A stretch of 34,198 nt of DNA from Ruminococcus sp. CAG:254 (GCA_000433635.1 HF997921.1:1-34198); one strand, 5' to 3'. Counted from the first letter of the stretch, positions 23,301 through 30,597 are shown. The notes: generated from the letters alone by a model not told the origin. Translations and numbers: made by a program.

Positions 23301-24220
23301 TCAGAACCGGCATCGCCATAGAAGAAATCGCAGTTATGTACCCAGATGTGGTCGTTGCCCTGCTGCAAACCGCAATCATCGCCTTCGGAGCTGTTGCAGT
23401 TCATGAAGCCCAGATTCCGAACTTCAATGTTCGAGCAGTTCTTCATAACCAGACCAAAGCCATTTAAAACGGCATCGTTGCCGACGCCTTCAATGGTCAT
23501 GCCAGCCTTTGCGGTGTCCACATACAAATCACCCTTCGTCAAAGCAGTCGGGTCAGTGATGTTGCCGATGATTCGCAGGCAGAGCGGACGGGTTTCCTTG
23601 CCTTTTTTATAGGCATTGATGATTGCTTGTACACCTGTTACAGTGACATCACCCTTGCCTTCCGCATTCAGGCTTGCAGTAACGGTATCTTTATTTTCAT
23701 TCGTAACATAAACAACTACAGCATCTTCTCTTAATGTGCCGTCTTCGTTGTATGCACCGGAAGAAGTGCCTTTTACAAAGCCGAAACCGCTTCTGTCATT
23801 GGCTTCTACGGAAACAGTCGCTTCTGCTGCACCGGACAATTCACTTGTTCCCTTGACCGGAACAACTTTCAAGGTGTGGCTGCCAGCTTTCAGACCCAAG
23901 GCATCCGCACGGAGATGACCGTCTTTGTACTGCCGAATCAGCATGCTGTCAATCTGTACGCCGTCGCAATAAACATTGTAACCATCTGCACCGCTGACGG
24001 GCTGCCATTCTGCATAAGCTCCTTCAAAATATCCCGCAGATTTTGTGATGGAAACACTGCTGGAAGCCAGCAGCGAAAGGTTTTCCTCCCATGTGGCATC
24101 GGCTGCCGGAACAGCATCTGCTGCAAATCCCAGCATCTGGGATGGAAGTGAGGCAACCGCTGTTACAGCGGCAACCAGAGCAGCAGCCATGCCCTTTTTG
24201 AATGAAAATGTGTGTTTCAA
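20393..24220 (-). CDS. cellulosomal pectinase PL1-PL9-CBM77-like-dockerin
   Basis: The 1275-residue secreted protein. Signal peptide 1-34. Fn3-like beta module about 55-138. PL1 pectate lyase about 145-490 (VRNLGF, IWVHNCDF, DTKKSTYVTHSYNHF, and RHPRIR at 365-370 with the catalytic Arg). Thr-rich linker 565-605. PL9 beta-helix lyase about 608-1025 (ADGFAAK, with probable catalytic Lys781). Second Thr-rich linker 1031-1060. A CBM77-like module about 1070-1177. Third Thr-rich linker. Dockerin 1208-1270 (GDVNLDGVVDLADC, then DVDRDNNVGDKDV). The order matches the R. flavefaciens PL1/9 protein in which CBM77 was described, as I recall it. The start codon is TTG, with AGGAGG properly spaced before it. 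It cleaves homogalacturonan outside the cell. Confidence 0.92.
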   Translation of the reverse strand: MKHTFSFKKGMAAALVAAVTAVASLPSQMLGFAADAVPAADATWEENLSLLASSSVSITKSAGYFEGAYAEWQPVSGADGYNVYCDGVQIDSMLIRQYKDGHLRADALGLKAGSHTLKVVPVKGTSELSGAAEATVSVEANDRSGFGFVKGTSSGAYNEDGTLREDAVVVYVTNENKDTVTASLNAEGKGDVTVTGVQAIINAYKKGKETRPLCLRIIGNITDPTALTKGDLYVDTAKAGMTIEGVGNDAVLNGFGLVMKNCSNIEVRNLGFMNCNSSEGDDCGLQQGNDHIWVHNCDFFYGDAGSDADQVKGDGALDTKKSTYVTHSYNHFWDNGKCNLQGMKSETETNYITYHHNWYDHSDSRHPRIRTCSVHSYNNYFDGNAKYGVGVTMGASAFVENNYFRNCKDPMMSSGQGTDALGEGTFSGEPGGIIKAYNNVIVGASSYIPYAENNTSFDAYEVSSPSETVPSSVTALSGGSTYNNFDTDSSIMYSYTADAPEDVPSIVTAHAGRVDGGDLQWKFDNAVDDTSYAVNQELKNALVAYKSSIVHIGSGFSDSGNNPQVTETKPATTTTSTTTTTITTTKGGVVTTVPAGTTTKPTPVTGALYCAPNAKGVGTMDDPMDIYEAIQKVSAGQTIYLLDGTYELSEMILIDSSNNGAENAYKTISAYPGATVKLDFSGQGAADGSKRGVVLDGDYWKFYGFEITKAADNGMLLAGSHNRIENMVFNDNQDTGLQISRYNTNAATIADWPSYNLILNCTSKNNCDNASMENADGFAAKLTCGEGNVFDGCMAYNNSDDGWDLFAKAATGPIGVVTIQNCVAFRNGFTEFGEGYGNCDGNGFKLGGSGIGSAHVVKNCLSFENLHCGFTDNNNPKLGTLINCTAINNNGEGTGKPNFSCYRCTDPGCDFDNLMSYYDASIFLSDAKLKGGASNDKYVGTYNNGVYYNSGYYLVESDTAITNGAKIGTKFAGPTASDFIALTKAPEQGTDFHKVWRNADGSLNLGGLYETKTDGKYGTMGYHLSNSDTPIVTTTTTSGQNPTTTTTTTTVKPTTTTSGKQSETPTPSGAQIHDFTANGKNSSFYTITGNLATNKGTVSYNGLTLTQSLKMESATSIGFTNTAKGDLTLVFVEPNATVKVDGTKYTANGDGIIQVSVSAGTHTITKADTANLYYMVYADQGGTVVTTTTTATATTTTTTTTINEEGLNYGDVNLDGVVDLADCITVNKYLADVIVLSDIAQKNADVDRDNNVGDKDVSYLMKFVLNSDEVPDLPV

Positions 24221-24282
24221 GATAGATCCTCCTCATATACAGCCCCCAGTAATCTGAGTTTGGCTGTGAACCATTTGATTTA

Positions 24283-24312
24283 AATATACAACTTTTCAGG
24301 AGGATTTGTCAA
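24283..24312 (-). promoter_or_regulatory. promoter of the pectinase gene
   Basis: TTGACA (24307-24312) and TATATT (24283-24288) on the minus strand, 18-base spacer, about 60 bases before the TTG start. Confidence 0.75.
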
Positions 24313-24585
24313 TCTACAAAAACACTGAAAATTTGTGTGTGGTTTTGGCTATTTTTCATAAAAGCTTTCCTGAAAATTTGGATATATCTTTTCACATACA
24401 GTATTGTTTTGTCAGAAAATAAACAAAAATTTTATTTTTGTCGTGCTATTTCCACAGAATATTTTTTGTAAGAAGATATTTTGCTTGCTGCCTTGTCGAA
24501 ATGGCAGAAAGCGGATTCGAAAAACGTAGATTTTTATGGATTCTCTACAAATTCTGCATTCCAATCAAGATTAAATCGAAAACAG
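24313..24585. other. intergenic region between divergent promoters
   Basis: 273 AT-rich bases with no ORF, RNA gene or clear operator that I can support. Confidence 0.5.
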
Positions 24586-24614
24586 TTGACAAACGATAGG
24601 GAAGTGGATATAAT
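24586..24614 (+). promoter_or_regulatory. promoter of the L,D-transpeptidase gene
   Basis: Perfect TTGACA (24586-24591) and TATAAT (24609-24614), 17-base spacer. Confidence 0.92.
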
Positions 24615-24656
24615 AAAAATGATGATTTCCTGTCAGAACAAACGAATATAGACAAC

Positions 24657-24678
24657 CTGTCTGTGTTTCAACAGACAG
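24657..24678 (+). other. leader stem-loop before the L,D-transpeptidase gene
   Basis: CTGTCTGT and ACAGACAG form a perfect 8-bp stem with a 6-base loop in the 5' untranslated region, no T-run after it. May stabilise or control the mRNA. Confidence 0.45.
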
Positions 24679-24704
24679 ACGGATAGAAGAAAGGATCGAT
24701 TGGA

Positions 24705-26531
24705 TTGAACGAAACACAAAAAGACGGTCGCTCTACATACGGCAGTCCGGCTCCGCTTTCCAGAGAACAGATGCAACAACAAATGCAGGCTGCTTTTCAG
24801 GATGGATCGAATCGCCCGAGAAAGAAGAAACAACCCGAACAAAGACGGATTTCTGATATGCCAAACGGCAAGCCAGCTCAAAGGGGAAAACGTGGCAATC
24901 AGCCAGAACCAATGCCCCGTTCCGTTGGTCAGGCAAAGGCAGAAAAACTCCGGCAGATTAAAGCGTCCGTTGCCTCTGCTTCGCAGGGGATTTATAATGA
25001 AGAAACGCCATCTGCAACCGCTGCCGAGGCACATCGTTATGTGCACCGTCGCAGCAGTGCACCGCCGCCGCCCGTTCCGCCACGGAACAGAAACAGCCGT
25101 CCGCAAGAACCGGAATATTATGGCGGTTCGGATGTGGCATCTTCCGGAAAAGGCGGAAAGATTGCTGGTATTATAGTACTGGTCTTGGTTGTACTATTAT
25201 TAATCGGTTATTTGATTGGCTATTTCTCTTACCGGAGCAAGCTGCTGCCAAAAACCTATGTCAATGGTGTCAATGTCAGCGGAATGACATTAGCGGATGC
25301 AGAACAGAAGATTTTGAATAGTGCCAGCACAGAAGGCATTACCTTTATTAAAAAGAGTGGCGAAAAGGTACACTTTGACGGGGCAGAATTTGGCTCGACC
25401 GTTTCTTTCCAAGATGGTGCAATGGATGAAGTCACCAGCCAGAGCCATGTACTTTGGTTTACACACCTGCTGCACAAGTCGGAATATACGGTTTCTGTGG
25501 TCAATTCCTATTCGGAATCGAACCTCTCGAACCTGATACTCTCTTACAGCTGGGGTACAACACCGCCGACAGATGCTCATATTCAAAAGGCAAGCGACGG
25601 CACGTATTCCATCGTTCCGGAAGATAATGGCGATATGATTGACGCTACAATTTTAATGAATTATACGCTGGAACAGATGCGGGAAGGCAATAACACGATT
25701 AAGCTGGAAGATGCAGACTGTTATTTGCAGGCAGAAGTCAAGTCCGAAGACTTGCAAGCTGCTTTGGATGCTGCCAATTCACTGGCTGGTCTGACGATTA
25801 CCTATGACTTTGATGACCGACAGGAAGTTCTGGATACCAGCACGATTGCGGACTGGATTACAACAGATACAGACGGAAAAATTTCTGTCGATGAAAATAA
25901 GGTCAAGGCATGGGTCAATGAAAACTTGGTCAAGTATGATACCTTTGTACCGGGCTATACCCGTACGTTCCACTCCACCATGCAGGGAACAATTGAAGTA
26001 CCGCTTGGCGATTATGGAATTTACGGCTGGAAAACGGATGTAGATGCAACCGTTGAAAAGCTGAAGGAATACATCCTTGCAGGCGAATCTGTCACCGTAG
26101 AACCGGAATACAGCCAGAGAGGTTATTGCCGAGCAACAGATGACATCGGCGATTCTTACGCAGAAGTAGACATTACGAACCAGAAAGTGTTTGTCTATAA
26201 AGATGGCGAATTGGTGATTGAATCCGACTGTGTAACGGGTCTGGCATCCGATCCGGAACGTGCAACACCACCGGGCGTTTATCGTGTCTGGACGATGGAA
26301 AAGGATGTCGTTCTGGGTACTTATGCCGTACAGGGTTACGAAGCACCGGTCAATTACTGGATGAACTTCACAGAAATCGGGATCGGTTTCCACGACCTGG
26401 CGAGAGTTGCCTATGGTGGCGACATCTATAAGACCAATGGTTCTCATGGCTGTATCAACCTGCCATTGGATGTAGCCGCAGAAATGTTTGATACCATAGA
26501 GGTTGGTTATCCGGTCATTGTAATTCCGTAA
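24705..26531 (+). CDS. membrane-anchored L,D-transpeptidase (YkuD) with peptidoglycan-binding domain
   Basis: The 608-residue protein has a Gln/Arg/Pro-rich cytoplasmic region (1-150) and one transmembrane helix (about 152-174). An extracytoplasmic region follows with YVNGVNVSGMTLADAEQKI, typical of the PG-binding-4 module. The YkuD domain is at about 465-608, with FHDLARVAYGG, GSHGCINLP and nucleophile Cys583. It should form 3-3 cross-links or attach proteins to peptidoglycan at the outer membrane face. The start is TTG at 24705, after GAAAGGAT. An ATG start 23 codons later is possible. The unusually long charged cytoplasmic tail resembles tails of morphogenesis proteins, but its role is unknown. 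Confidence 0.92.
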   Translation: MNETQKDGRSTYGSPAPLSREQMQQQMQAAFQDGSNRPRKKKQPEQRRISDMPNGKPAQRGKRGNQPEPMPRSVGQAKAEKLRQIKASVASASQGIYNEETPSATAAEAHRYVHRRSSAPPPPVPPRNRNSRPQEPEYYGGSDVASSGKGGKIAGIIVLVLVVLLLIGYLIGYFSYRSKLLPKTYVNGVNVSGMTLADAEQKILNSASTEGITFIKKSGEKVHFDGAEFGSTVSFQDGAMDEVTSQSHVLWFTHLLHKSEYTVSVVNSYSESNLSNLILSYSWGTTPPTDAHIQKASDGTYSIVPEDNGDMIDATILMNYTLEQMREGNNTIKLEDADCYLQAEVKSEDLQAALDAANSLAGLTITYDFDDRQEVLDTSTIADWITTDTDGKISVDENKVKAWVNENLVKYDTFVPGYTRTFHSTMQGTIEVPLGDYGIYGWKTDVDATVEKLKEYILAGESVTVEPEYSQRGYCRATDDIGDSYAEVDITNQKVFVYKDGELVIESDCVTGLASDPERATPPGVYRVWTMEKDVVLGTYAVQGYEAPVNYWMNFTEIGIGFHDLARVAYGGDIYKTNGSHGCINLPLDVAAEMFDTIEVGYPVIVIP

Positions 26532-26563
26532 GCATCCATAAAAATCAAAATCAAACAGACAAC

Positions 26564-26603
26564 AAGAGCCGCTTTCCAAAAAGGAGAGCGGCTCTTTTCT
26601 ATT
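26564..26603. terminator. terminator between the L,D-transpeptidase gene and sigG
   Basis: AAGAGCCGCTTTCC pairs with GGAGAGCGGCTCTT around five A, followed by a T-rich tract. Converging genes on both sides. Confidence 0.88.
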
Positions 26604-26632
26604 TTTGTCCCTTATTCCAACTGGTGAAAAAA

Positions 26633-27409
26633 TTATTGTACGGCTGCCTTGATTTTGAGCAGAGCACCTTTTTCCAGACGGGAAACCTGTGCCTGTGAGA
26701 TGCCGATTTCTCCAGCAACTTCCATTTGTGTTTTGCCTCGGAAGAATCGCAGATATAGAATATTTTTCTCTCGCTGTCCCAATCCCTGCATGGCTTCCCG
26801 AATGGAGAGTTCCCCCAGCCAGTTTTCCATACTGTCCCGATCGCTGATTTGATCCATCACATAGAGGGTATCGCCGGAATCGGAATAGACGGGTTCATAC
26901 AGGGAAACGGGGTCAGTGATGCTTTCCAGTGCAATCACAACATCTTCCCGTTTTGCCCCGATTTCCGTTGCAATCTGTTCAATGGTGGGTTCTCGCTGTA
27001 GCGTTCCGGTCAGGCGTTCTTTTGCCTGCATGGCTTTATATGCCAAATCTCGCAGGGAACGGCTGACTTTGACCTGATTGAAATCCCGCAGATACCGGCG
27101 AAGTTCGCCGCTGATCATGGGAACGCAGTATGTGGAAAATCGTACCTCTTTGCTCAAATCGAAGTGGTTGATGGCTTTGATGAGTCCCACCACGCCGACT
27201 TGAAAGAGGTCTTCCATATCCTCGCCCCGTCCTGTAAAACGCTGAATGACGCTCAGAACCAAACGCAAGTTGCCCTGAATGAGTTTATCCCGTGCAGCCT
27301 TGCTGCCAGTTTCCTGAATTTCCCGCAGCAGTGCCATTTTTTCTTCTTCTTTTAACACCGTTAATTCCGATGTGTGAATGCCTGAAATCATCACCTTTTG
27401 AAATGCCAT
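26633..27409 (-). CDS. sigG: RNA polymerase sigma factor SigG (late forespore)
   Basis: The 258-residue sigma-70 family protein. It matches SigG along its length: an N-terminal ISGIHTSELTVLKEEEK segment (B. subtilis has CGVDTSKLPVLKNEE), region 2 with GNLRLVLSVIQRF and DLFQVGVVGLIKAI, VRFSTYCVPMISGELRRYLRD, SRSLRDLAYKAMQ, DPVSLYEPVYSDSGD, and region 4.2 GKTQMEVAGEIGISQAQVSR. It directs late forespore transcription in sporulation. Start ATG at 27409, six bases after GGAGGTG; a GTG nine bases upstream falls within that site. It follows sigF directly, whereas in Bacillus and Clostridium sigG usually follows sigE. Confidence 0.93.
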   Translation of the reverse strand: MAFQKVMISGIHTSELTVLKEEEKMALLREIQETGSKAARDKLIQGNLRLVLSVIQRFTGRGEDMEDLFQVGVVGLIKAINHFDLSKEVRFSTYCVPMISGELRRYLRDFNQVKVSRSLRDLAYKAMQAKERLTGTLQREPTIEQIATEIGAKREDVVIALESITDPVSLYEPVYSDSGDTLYVMDQISDRDSMENWLGELSIREAMQGLGQREKNILYLRFFRGKTQMEVAGEIGISQAQVSRLEKGALLKIKAAVQ

Positions 27410-27427
27410 GCGTTTCACCTCCGCCTT

Positions 27428-27456
27428 TAGTATGCCCGAGGGAAAACACCTTTAGC
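27428..27456 (-). promoter_or_regulatory. forespore-type (SigF/SigG) promoter candidate for sigG
   Basis: On the minus strand CATACTA (27428-27434) matches the forespore -10 consensus. GCTAA (27452-27456) stands 17 bases upstream as a -35. The predicted start leaves a leader of only about 12 bases that still includes the ribosome site. Confidence 0.5.
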
Positions 27457-27498
27457 CATTTTTTCATCGACAAATCCCTACAAAAAAGCGGTGTGCAA

Positions 27499-28143
27499 TT
27501 AAGACAACAATTCCTGTCGCAAACGGGATAAAATCTTTTTTTCTTTTCTGGAAACCTGCACTTGAGAGATACCAAGCCGCTTTGCGGTTTCGGTCTGCGT
27601 GAGGTTTTGAAAATAGCGATATTGCAGCAATTTCCGGTCAGCTTGCGGCAGGATTTGCAGCACTTGCCGCAGAGCAAACAAATTTTCCAGTTCAGTATCC
27701 GGTGCAGGAACAGGAATTTCCAAGGGGGCTTCTTCCGCAGCAGTGGTCAGCGAGAGCGGTGGCTGTGCAGCACAGAGGGATTCTGCAATGACTTCTTCCG
27801 AAAGCCCGGAACGCTCTGCCAGTTCTGTCAGCGTGGCAGCCCTGCCGTGTTTCTGTTGAAACTGTTCTTGTAACTGTTGGATTTGCATAGCGTGTTCTTT
27901 GAGGGAACGGCTGACTTTCACCGTACCGCCATCTCGAAAAAGTCGTTTGATTTCGCCGAGAATGACCGGAACAGCATAGGTGGAGAACTGCACACCACGG
28001 GTACAGTCAAATGCTTTGACTGCTTTTAACAAGCCGATGCAGCCGGCAGAATAGAGGTCTTCATATTCCATGCCTCGCCCCCGAAAGCGGTTGGCACAGA
28101 GATGCACCAGTCCGAGATGTTCTTCGGCAGTGGGAGCATTCAT
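27499..28143 (-). CDS. sigF: RNA polymerase sigma factor SigF (early forespore)
   Basis: The 214-residue sigma factor. It has region 2 (LGLVHLCANRF, DLYSAGCIGLLKAVKAF, VQFSTYAVPVILGEIKRLFRDGG), TVKVSRSLKEHA, and region 4 (LTQTETAKRLGISQVQVSR). It is about 40 residues shorter at the N-terminus than B. subtilis SigF and lacks that protein's first helices. Gene order spoIIAA-spoIIAB-sigF and an ATGA overlap with spoIIAB support the identity. It is held inactive by SpoIIAB until asymmetric division. No upstream start is possible in frame without entering spoIIAB. Confidence 0.92.
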   Translation of the reverse strand: MNAPTAEEHLGLVHLCANRFRGRGMEYEDLYSAGCIGLLKAVKAFDCTRGVQFSTYAVPVILGEIKRLFRDGGTVKVSRSLKEHAMQIQQLQEQFQQKHGRAATLTELAERSGLSEEVIAESLCAAQPPLSLTTAAEEAPLEIPVPAPDTELENLFALRQVLQILPQADRKLLQYRYFQNLTQTETAKRLGISQVQVSRKEKKILSRLRQELLS

Positions 28144-28574
28144 AGAGAAGCCCTCAGTTTTTTCCGCATGATGACAGTTGTTCCTTCATTGGGTTTGCTG
28201 CGAACTTGTAGGCGATCCATAAAACTTTGCATCACAGCAAATCCCAGTCCTGCACGTTCTTCCTCCTTTGCAGTGGTATAGAGGGGCTGCATGGCTTGTT
28301 CGATGTCCGGAATGCCACAGCCACGGTCTTTGACACGAATATAAACTTCACGGTCTGCTAAAATCTTAATATGTAATTCCACATCGCCTTTCTGGCTGCG
28401 GTAGCCATGTACAATGCTGTTGGTGACCGCCTCGGAAACGGCGGTTCGGATGTCTGCCAGTTCTTCCACGGTGGGATCGAGCTGCACCAAAAAGGCAGCA
28501 ACCAGCGAACGGGCAGTGCGTTCGTTGACAGAGATGCCGGGAAAGACCATTTTCATTTGGTTGGTGGTATGCAT
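28140..28574 (-). CDS. spoIIAB: anti-sigma F factor and serine kinase SpoIIAB
   Basis: The 144-residue GHKL-fold ATPase. The N box is ADIRTAVSEAVTNSIVHGY. DRGCGIPDIEQAMQPLYTT and ERAGLGFAVMQSFMD provide the G boxes of the ATP site. It binds SigF, and it phosphorylates SpoIIAA on serine. AGGAGG stands seven to eight bases before the ATG. The gap to spoIIAA is 14 bases, and the end overlaps sigF by four. Confidence 0.95.
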   Translation of the reverse strand: MHTTNQMKMVFPGISVNERTARSLVAAFLVQLDPTVEELADIRTAVSEAVTNSIVHGYRSQKGDVELHIKILADREVYIRVKDRGCGIPDIEQAMQPLYTTAKEEERAGLGFAVMQSFMDRLQVRSKPNEGTTVIMRKKLRASL

Positions 28575-28588
28575 GACGTTCCTCCTGC

Positions 28589-28906
28589 TTAGACGTTGGT
28601 GATTTCGATGCTGGCGATGCGTTCCATACCGGAAAGCCGCATCACTCTGCGGATATGCGGGGGCGGATTCTGGATGATGACATGACCGGAACGAGCCTGC
28701 ATCTGCTGGCAGCGACCCAAAATCAACCCGATTCCGGAACTGTCCATGAATGTGACCTTTTCAAAGTCCAGCCGCAGTTGATGCGGTTCGTAGTCTAAAA
28801 TCGCTTGGTCGATTTCCTCTCGCAAGCTGCGGGCACAGTGGTGGTCGATTTCTCCGTCTAGTACTGCCGTCAGGCAGGGGTTTTCCAGTTGGATGGTAAC
28901 AGGCAT
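28589..28906 (-). CDS. spoIIAA: anti-anti-sigma factor SpoIIAA
   Basis: The 105-residue STAS-domain protein with the phosphorylation motif FMDSSGIGLILGR near residue 55, the same context as the phosphorylated Ser in B. subtilis SpoIIAA. The dephosphorylated form removes SpoIIAB from SigF. AAAGGAG precedes the ATG. First gene of the spoIIA operon. Confidence 0.94.
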   Translation of the reverse strand: MPVTIQLENPCLTAVLDGEIDHHCARSLREEIDQAILDYEPHQLRLDFEKVTFMDSSGIGLILGRCQQMQARSGHVIIQNPPPHIRRVMRLSGMERIASIEITNV

Positions 28907-29142
28907 GGTGATGCTCCTTTCTTCGTCCTGTAGAGAATAGTTTTATTGTAGCAGGAACGGCGAAAAAAATCTGTCGAAGGAGCGGTGTTGTTCTGTCGGG
29001 AAAAGCGAAATCTATAGAAGAACGAGCGGAGAATGTTGGCGGTCGTTCTTTCAAAAAGAAAGAATCCAACCTTAAAATTTTGTAAAAATAAGAAAGAATG
29101 GGGCAAATCAGCGAGAATTTACAAAATAGATTGGTTTTCTTA
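28907..29142. other. divergent region between spoIIAA and the GlnA-like gene
   Basis: No gene. AGAACGA/TCGTTCT (29019-29025 and 29043-29049) and TTCTTTC-A5-GAAAGAA (29046-29064) are perfect inverted repeats. On the minus strand TACAAT near 28950 is a -10 candidate for spoIIAA, but I find no convincing -35 or SigH-type promoter. Confidence 0.45.
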
Positions 29143-29171
29143 TTTACAAATTGCAGAAATTGGAGTATAAT
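29143..29171 (+). promoter_or_regulatory. promoter of the GlnA-like/ANTAR operon
   Basis: TTTACA (29143-29148), 17-base spacer, TATAAT (29166-29171). Confidence 0.82.
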
Positions 29172-29177
29172 AAAAAA

Positions 29178-29313
29178 ATATGTAGACCCCGTTGCCGGCT
29201 GCGGAGCGGTGTTCCTGCATCCAACACGATGGCAGTACCATGTTGCTTTGTGCAGAATCGTGGAAAATTTGCCGTTGTTCCAAACAAATGAAAAAGCAAG
29301 GAGGAGGCTTTTT
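29178..29313 (+). promoter_or_regulatory. structured leader of the GlnA-like gene
   Basis: A 136-base leader in which the segment CAACACGAT (29222-29230) can pair in three exclusive ways: AACAC with GTGTT (29209-29213), CAAC plus ATGG with CCATGTTG (29238-29245), or CACGAT with ATCGTG (29257-29262). At its end AAAAAGC (29291-29297) and GCTTTTT (29307-29313) close a loop containing the AGGAGG ribosome site. With an ANTAR RNA-binding protein encoded downstream, it is a candidate target. Confidence 0.45.
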
Positions 29314-30597
29314 ATGTTTTTTTCAGAATCCGATGTGACGGAATTTATTGAAGACAACGATGTAAAATTTATTCGACTGACATTTTGTGACACCCTTGGG
29401 GCAATGAAAAACATTGCCATTTTGCCGAGAGAACTGCCGAGAGCGATTGCTTACGGCATCCCGTTCAATGCAACGGGACTGCTGGAGGAACAGCACCAGA
29501 ACTTATTGCTGAAACCGGAATGCACGACCCTTTCTGTTTTGCCGTGGCGGCCGCAGTCCGGCAGAGTTGTCCGGTTCTTCTGTAACCTGATGACCATGGA
29601 TGGCAAGCCGTATGCAGGGGACTTGCGGCAAAATCTCCGCAATACCATGCGAGAGATTGAAGAAAACGACTATCAGTGTCAGATTGCAACCCGCTGTGAA
29701 TTTTATCTGTTTAAGACTGATGTAGAGGGCAATCCGACCAGAGAACCCTATGACCAAGGCGGCTATCTGGACATTGCACCGCTGGACAAGTGCGAAAATA
29801 CCAGACGGGAAATCTGCCTGTCGCTGGAAGAAATGGGATTGAATCCGACTTCCTCCTGTCACAAGCATGGACCAGGACAAAATGAAATTGATTTCGCATG
29901 TAGCAATCCGCTGACCGCAGCGGACAACATGATGCATTATAAAACCGTTGTGAAAACGATTGCAGCCCAGAACGGCTTGTATGCATCGTTCATGCCGAAG
30001 CCGCTGCCGAATCAGAACGGCAGTGCTTTGAAAATCAATATCATTGTCCGCAAGCATGGACAGAATATTTTCGGCTCTTGCCCAGAGGATATGACACCAG
30101 AAGGAAAGTCCTTTATTGCCGGAATCCTGAACCGGATTTGCGGCTTTACGCTGTTTGCAAATCCAATTGTAAATTCTTATGAACGCTTGCAGCTGCACAC
30201 CGCACCGGGACGGGTCAACTGGTCATCCGAAAATCGAGTGCCGTTGATTCGCCTGATGTATGTACCAGGCGGCGATGCCATTATTGAAGTACGGTCTGCG
30301 GATGCCTATTGCAACCCGTATATTACGTTCCAGATGCTGTTGCGTGCTGGTATGGAGGGCATTCATCATCAGGAACAGCTCAAGGAAGAATGGGATGCAG
30401 CCAACGTGACAACGGTATTCCAGAAGCTGCCGACTTCGTTGGAAGAAGCGTTGCAGATGGCACGGGAAAGCGAATTTGTAAAGGCATATCTGCCGAATGC
30501 AATTCTGCATGATTTCTTCCAGAAAACCGAACAGCAGATTCAAGCAGTTTCTGAGGCAGAAGATGCACAGGCATACTCTTATCATCACTTTTTTTAA
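29314..30597 (+). CDS. glutamine synthetase-like protein lacking catalytic metal ligands
   Basis: The 427-residue protein aligns end to end with class I glutamine synthetase: VKFIRLTFCDTLGAMKN, GGYLDIAPLDKCENTRR, GPGQNEIDF, NPIVNSYERL, EVRSADAYCNPY. Compared with B. subtilis GlnA, metal-ligand Glu132 becomes Arg127 (TRCEF), Glu189 becomes Lys184 (SCHKHG) and His245 becomes Lys240 (NGSALKIN). The flap Glu of PGYEAP is missing, and DGSS becomes NATG. Glu129, Glu191 and Glu325 remain. Normal catalysis looks impossible, so a regulatory pseudoenzyme or a changed reaction is likely. The start is ATG 29314, after GGAGGAGG. It is 37 bases upstream of the ANTAR gene. Confidence 0.85.
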   Translation: MFFSESDVTEFIEDNDVKFIRLTFCDTLGAMKNIAILPRELPRAIAYGIPFNATGLLEEQHQNLLLKPECTTLSVLPWRPQSGRVVRFFCNLMTMDGKPYAGDLRQNLRNTMREIEENDYQCQIATRCEFYLFKTDVEGNPTREPYDQGGYLDIAPLDKCENTRREICLSLEEMGLNPTSSCHKHGPGQNEIDFACSNPLTAADNMMHYKTVVKTIAAQNGLYASFMPKPLPNQNGSALKINIIVRKHGQNIFGSCPEDMTPEGKSFIAGILNRICGFTLFANPIVNSYERLQLHTAPGRVNWSSENRVPLIRLMYVPGGDAIIEVRSADAYCNPYITFQMLLRAGMEGIHHQEQLKEEWDAANVTTVFQKLPTSLEEALQMARESEFVKAYLPNAILHDFFQKTEQQIQAVSEAEDAQAYSYHHFF

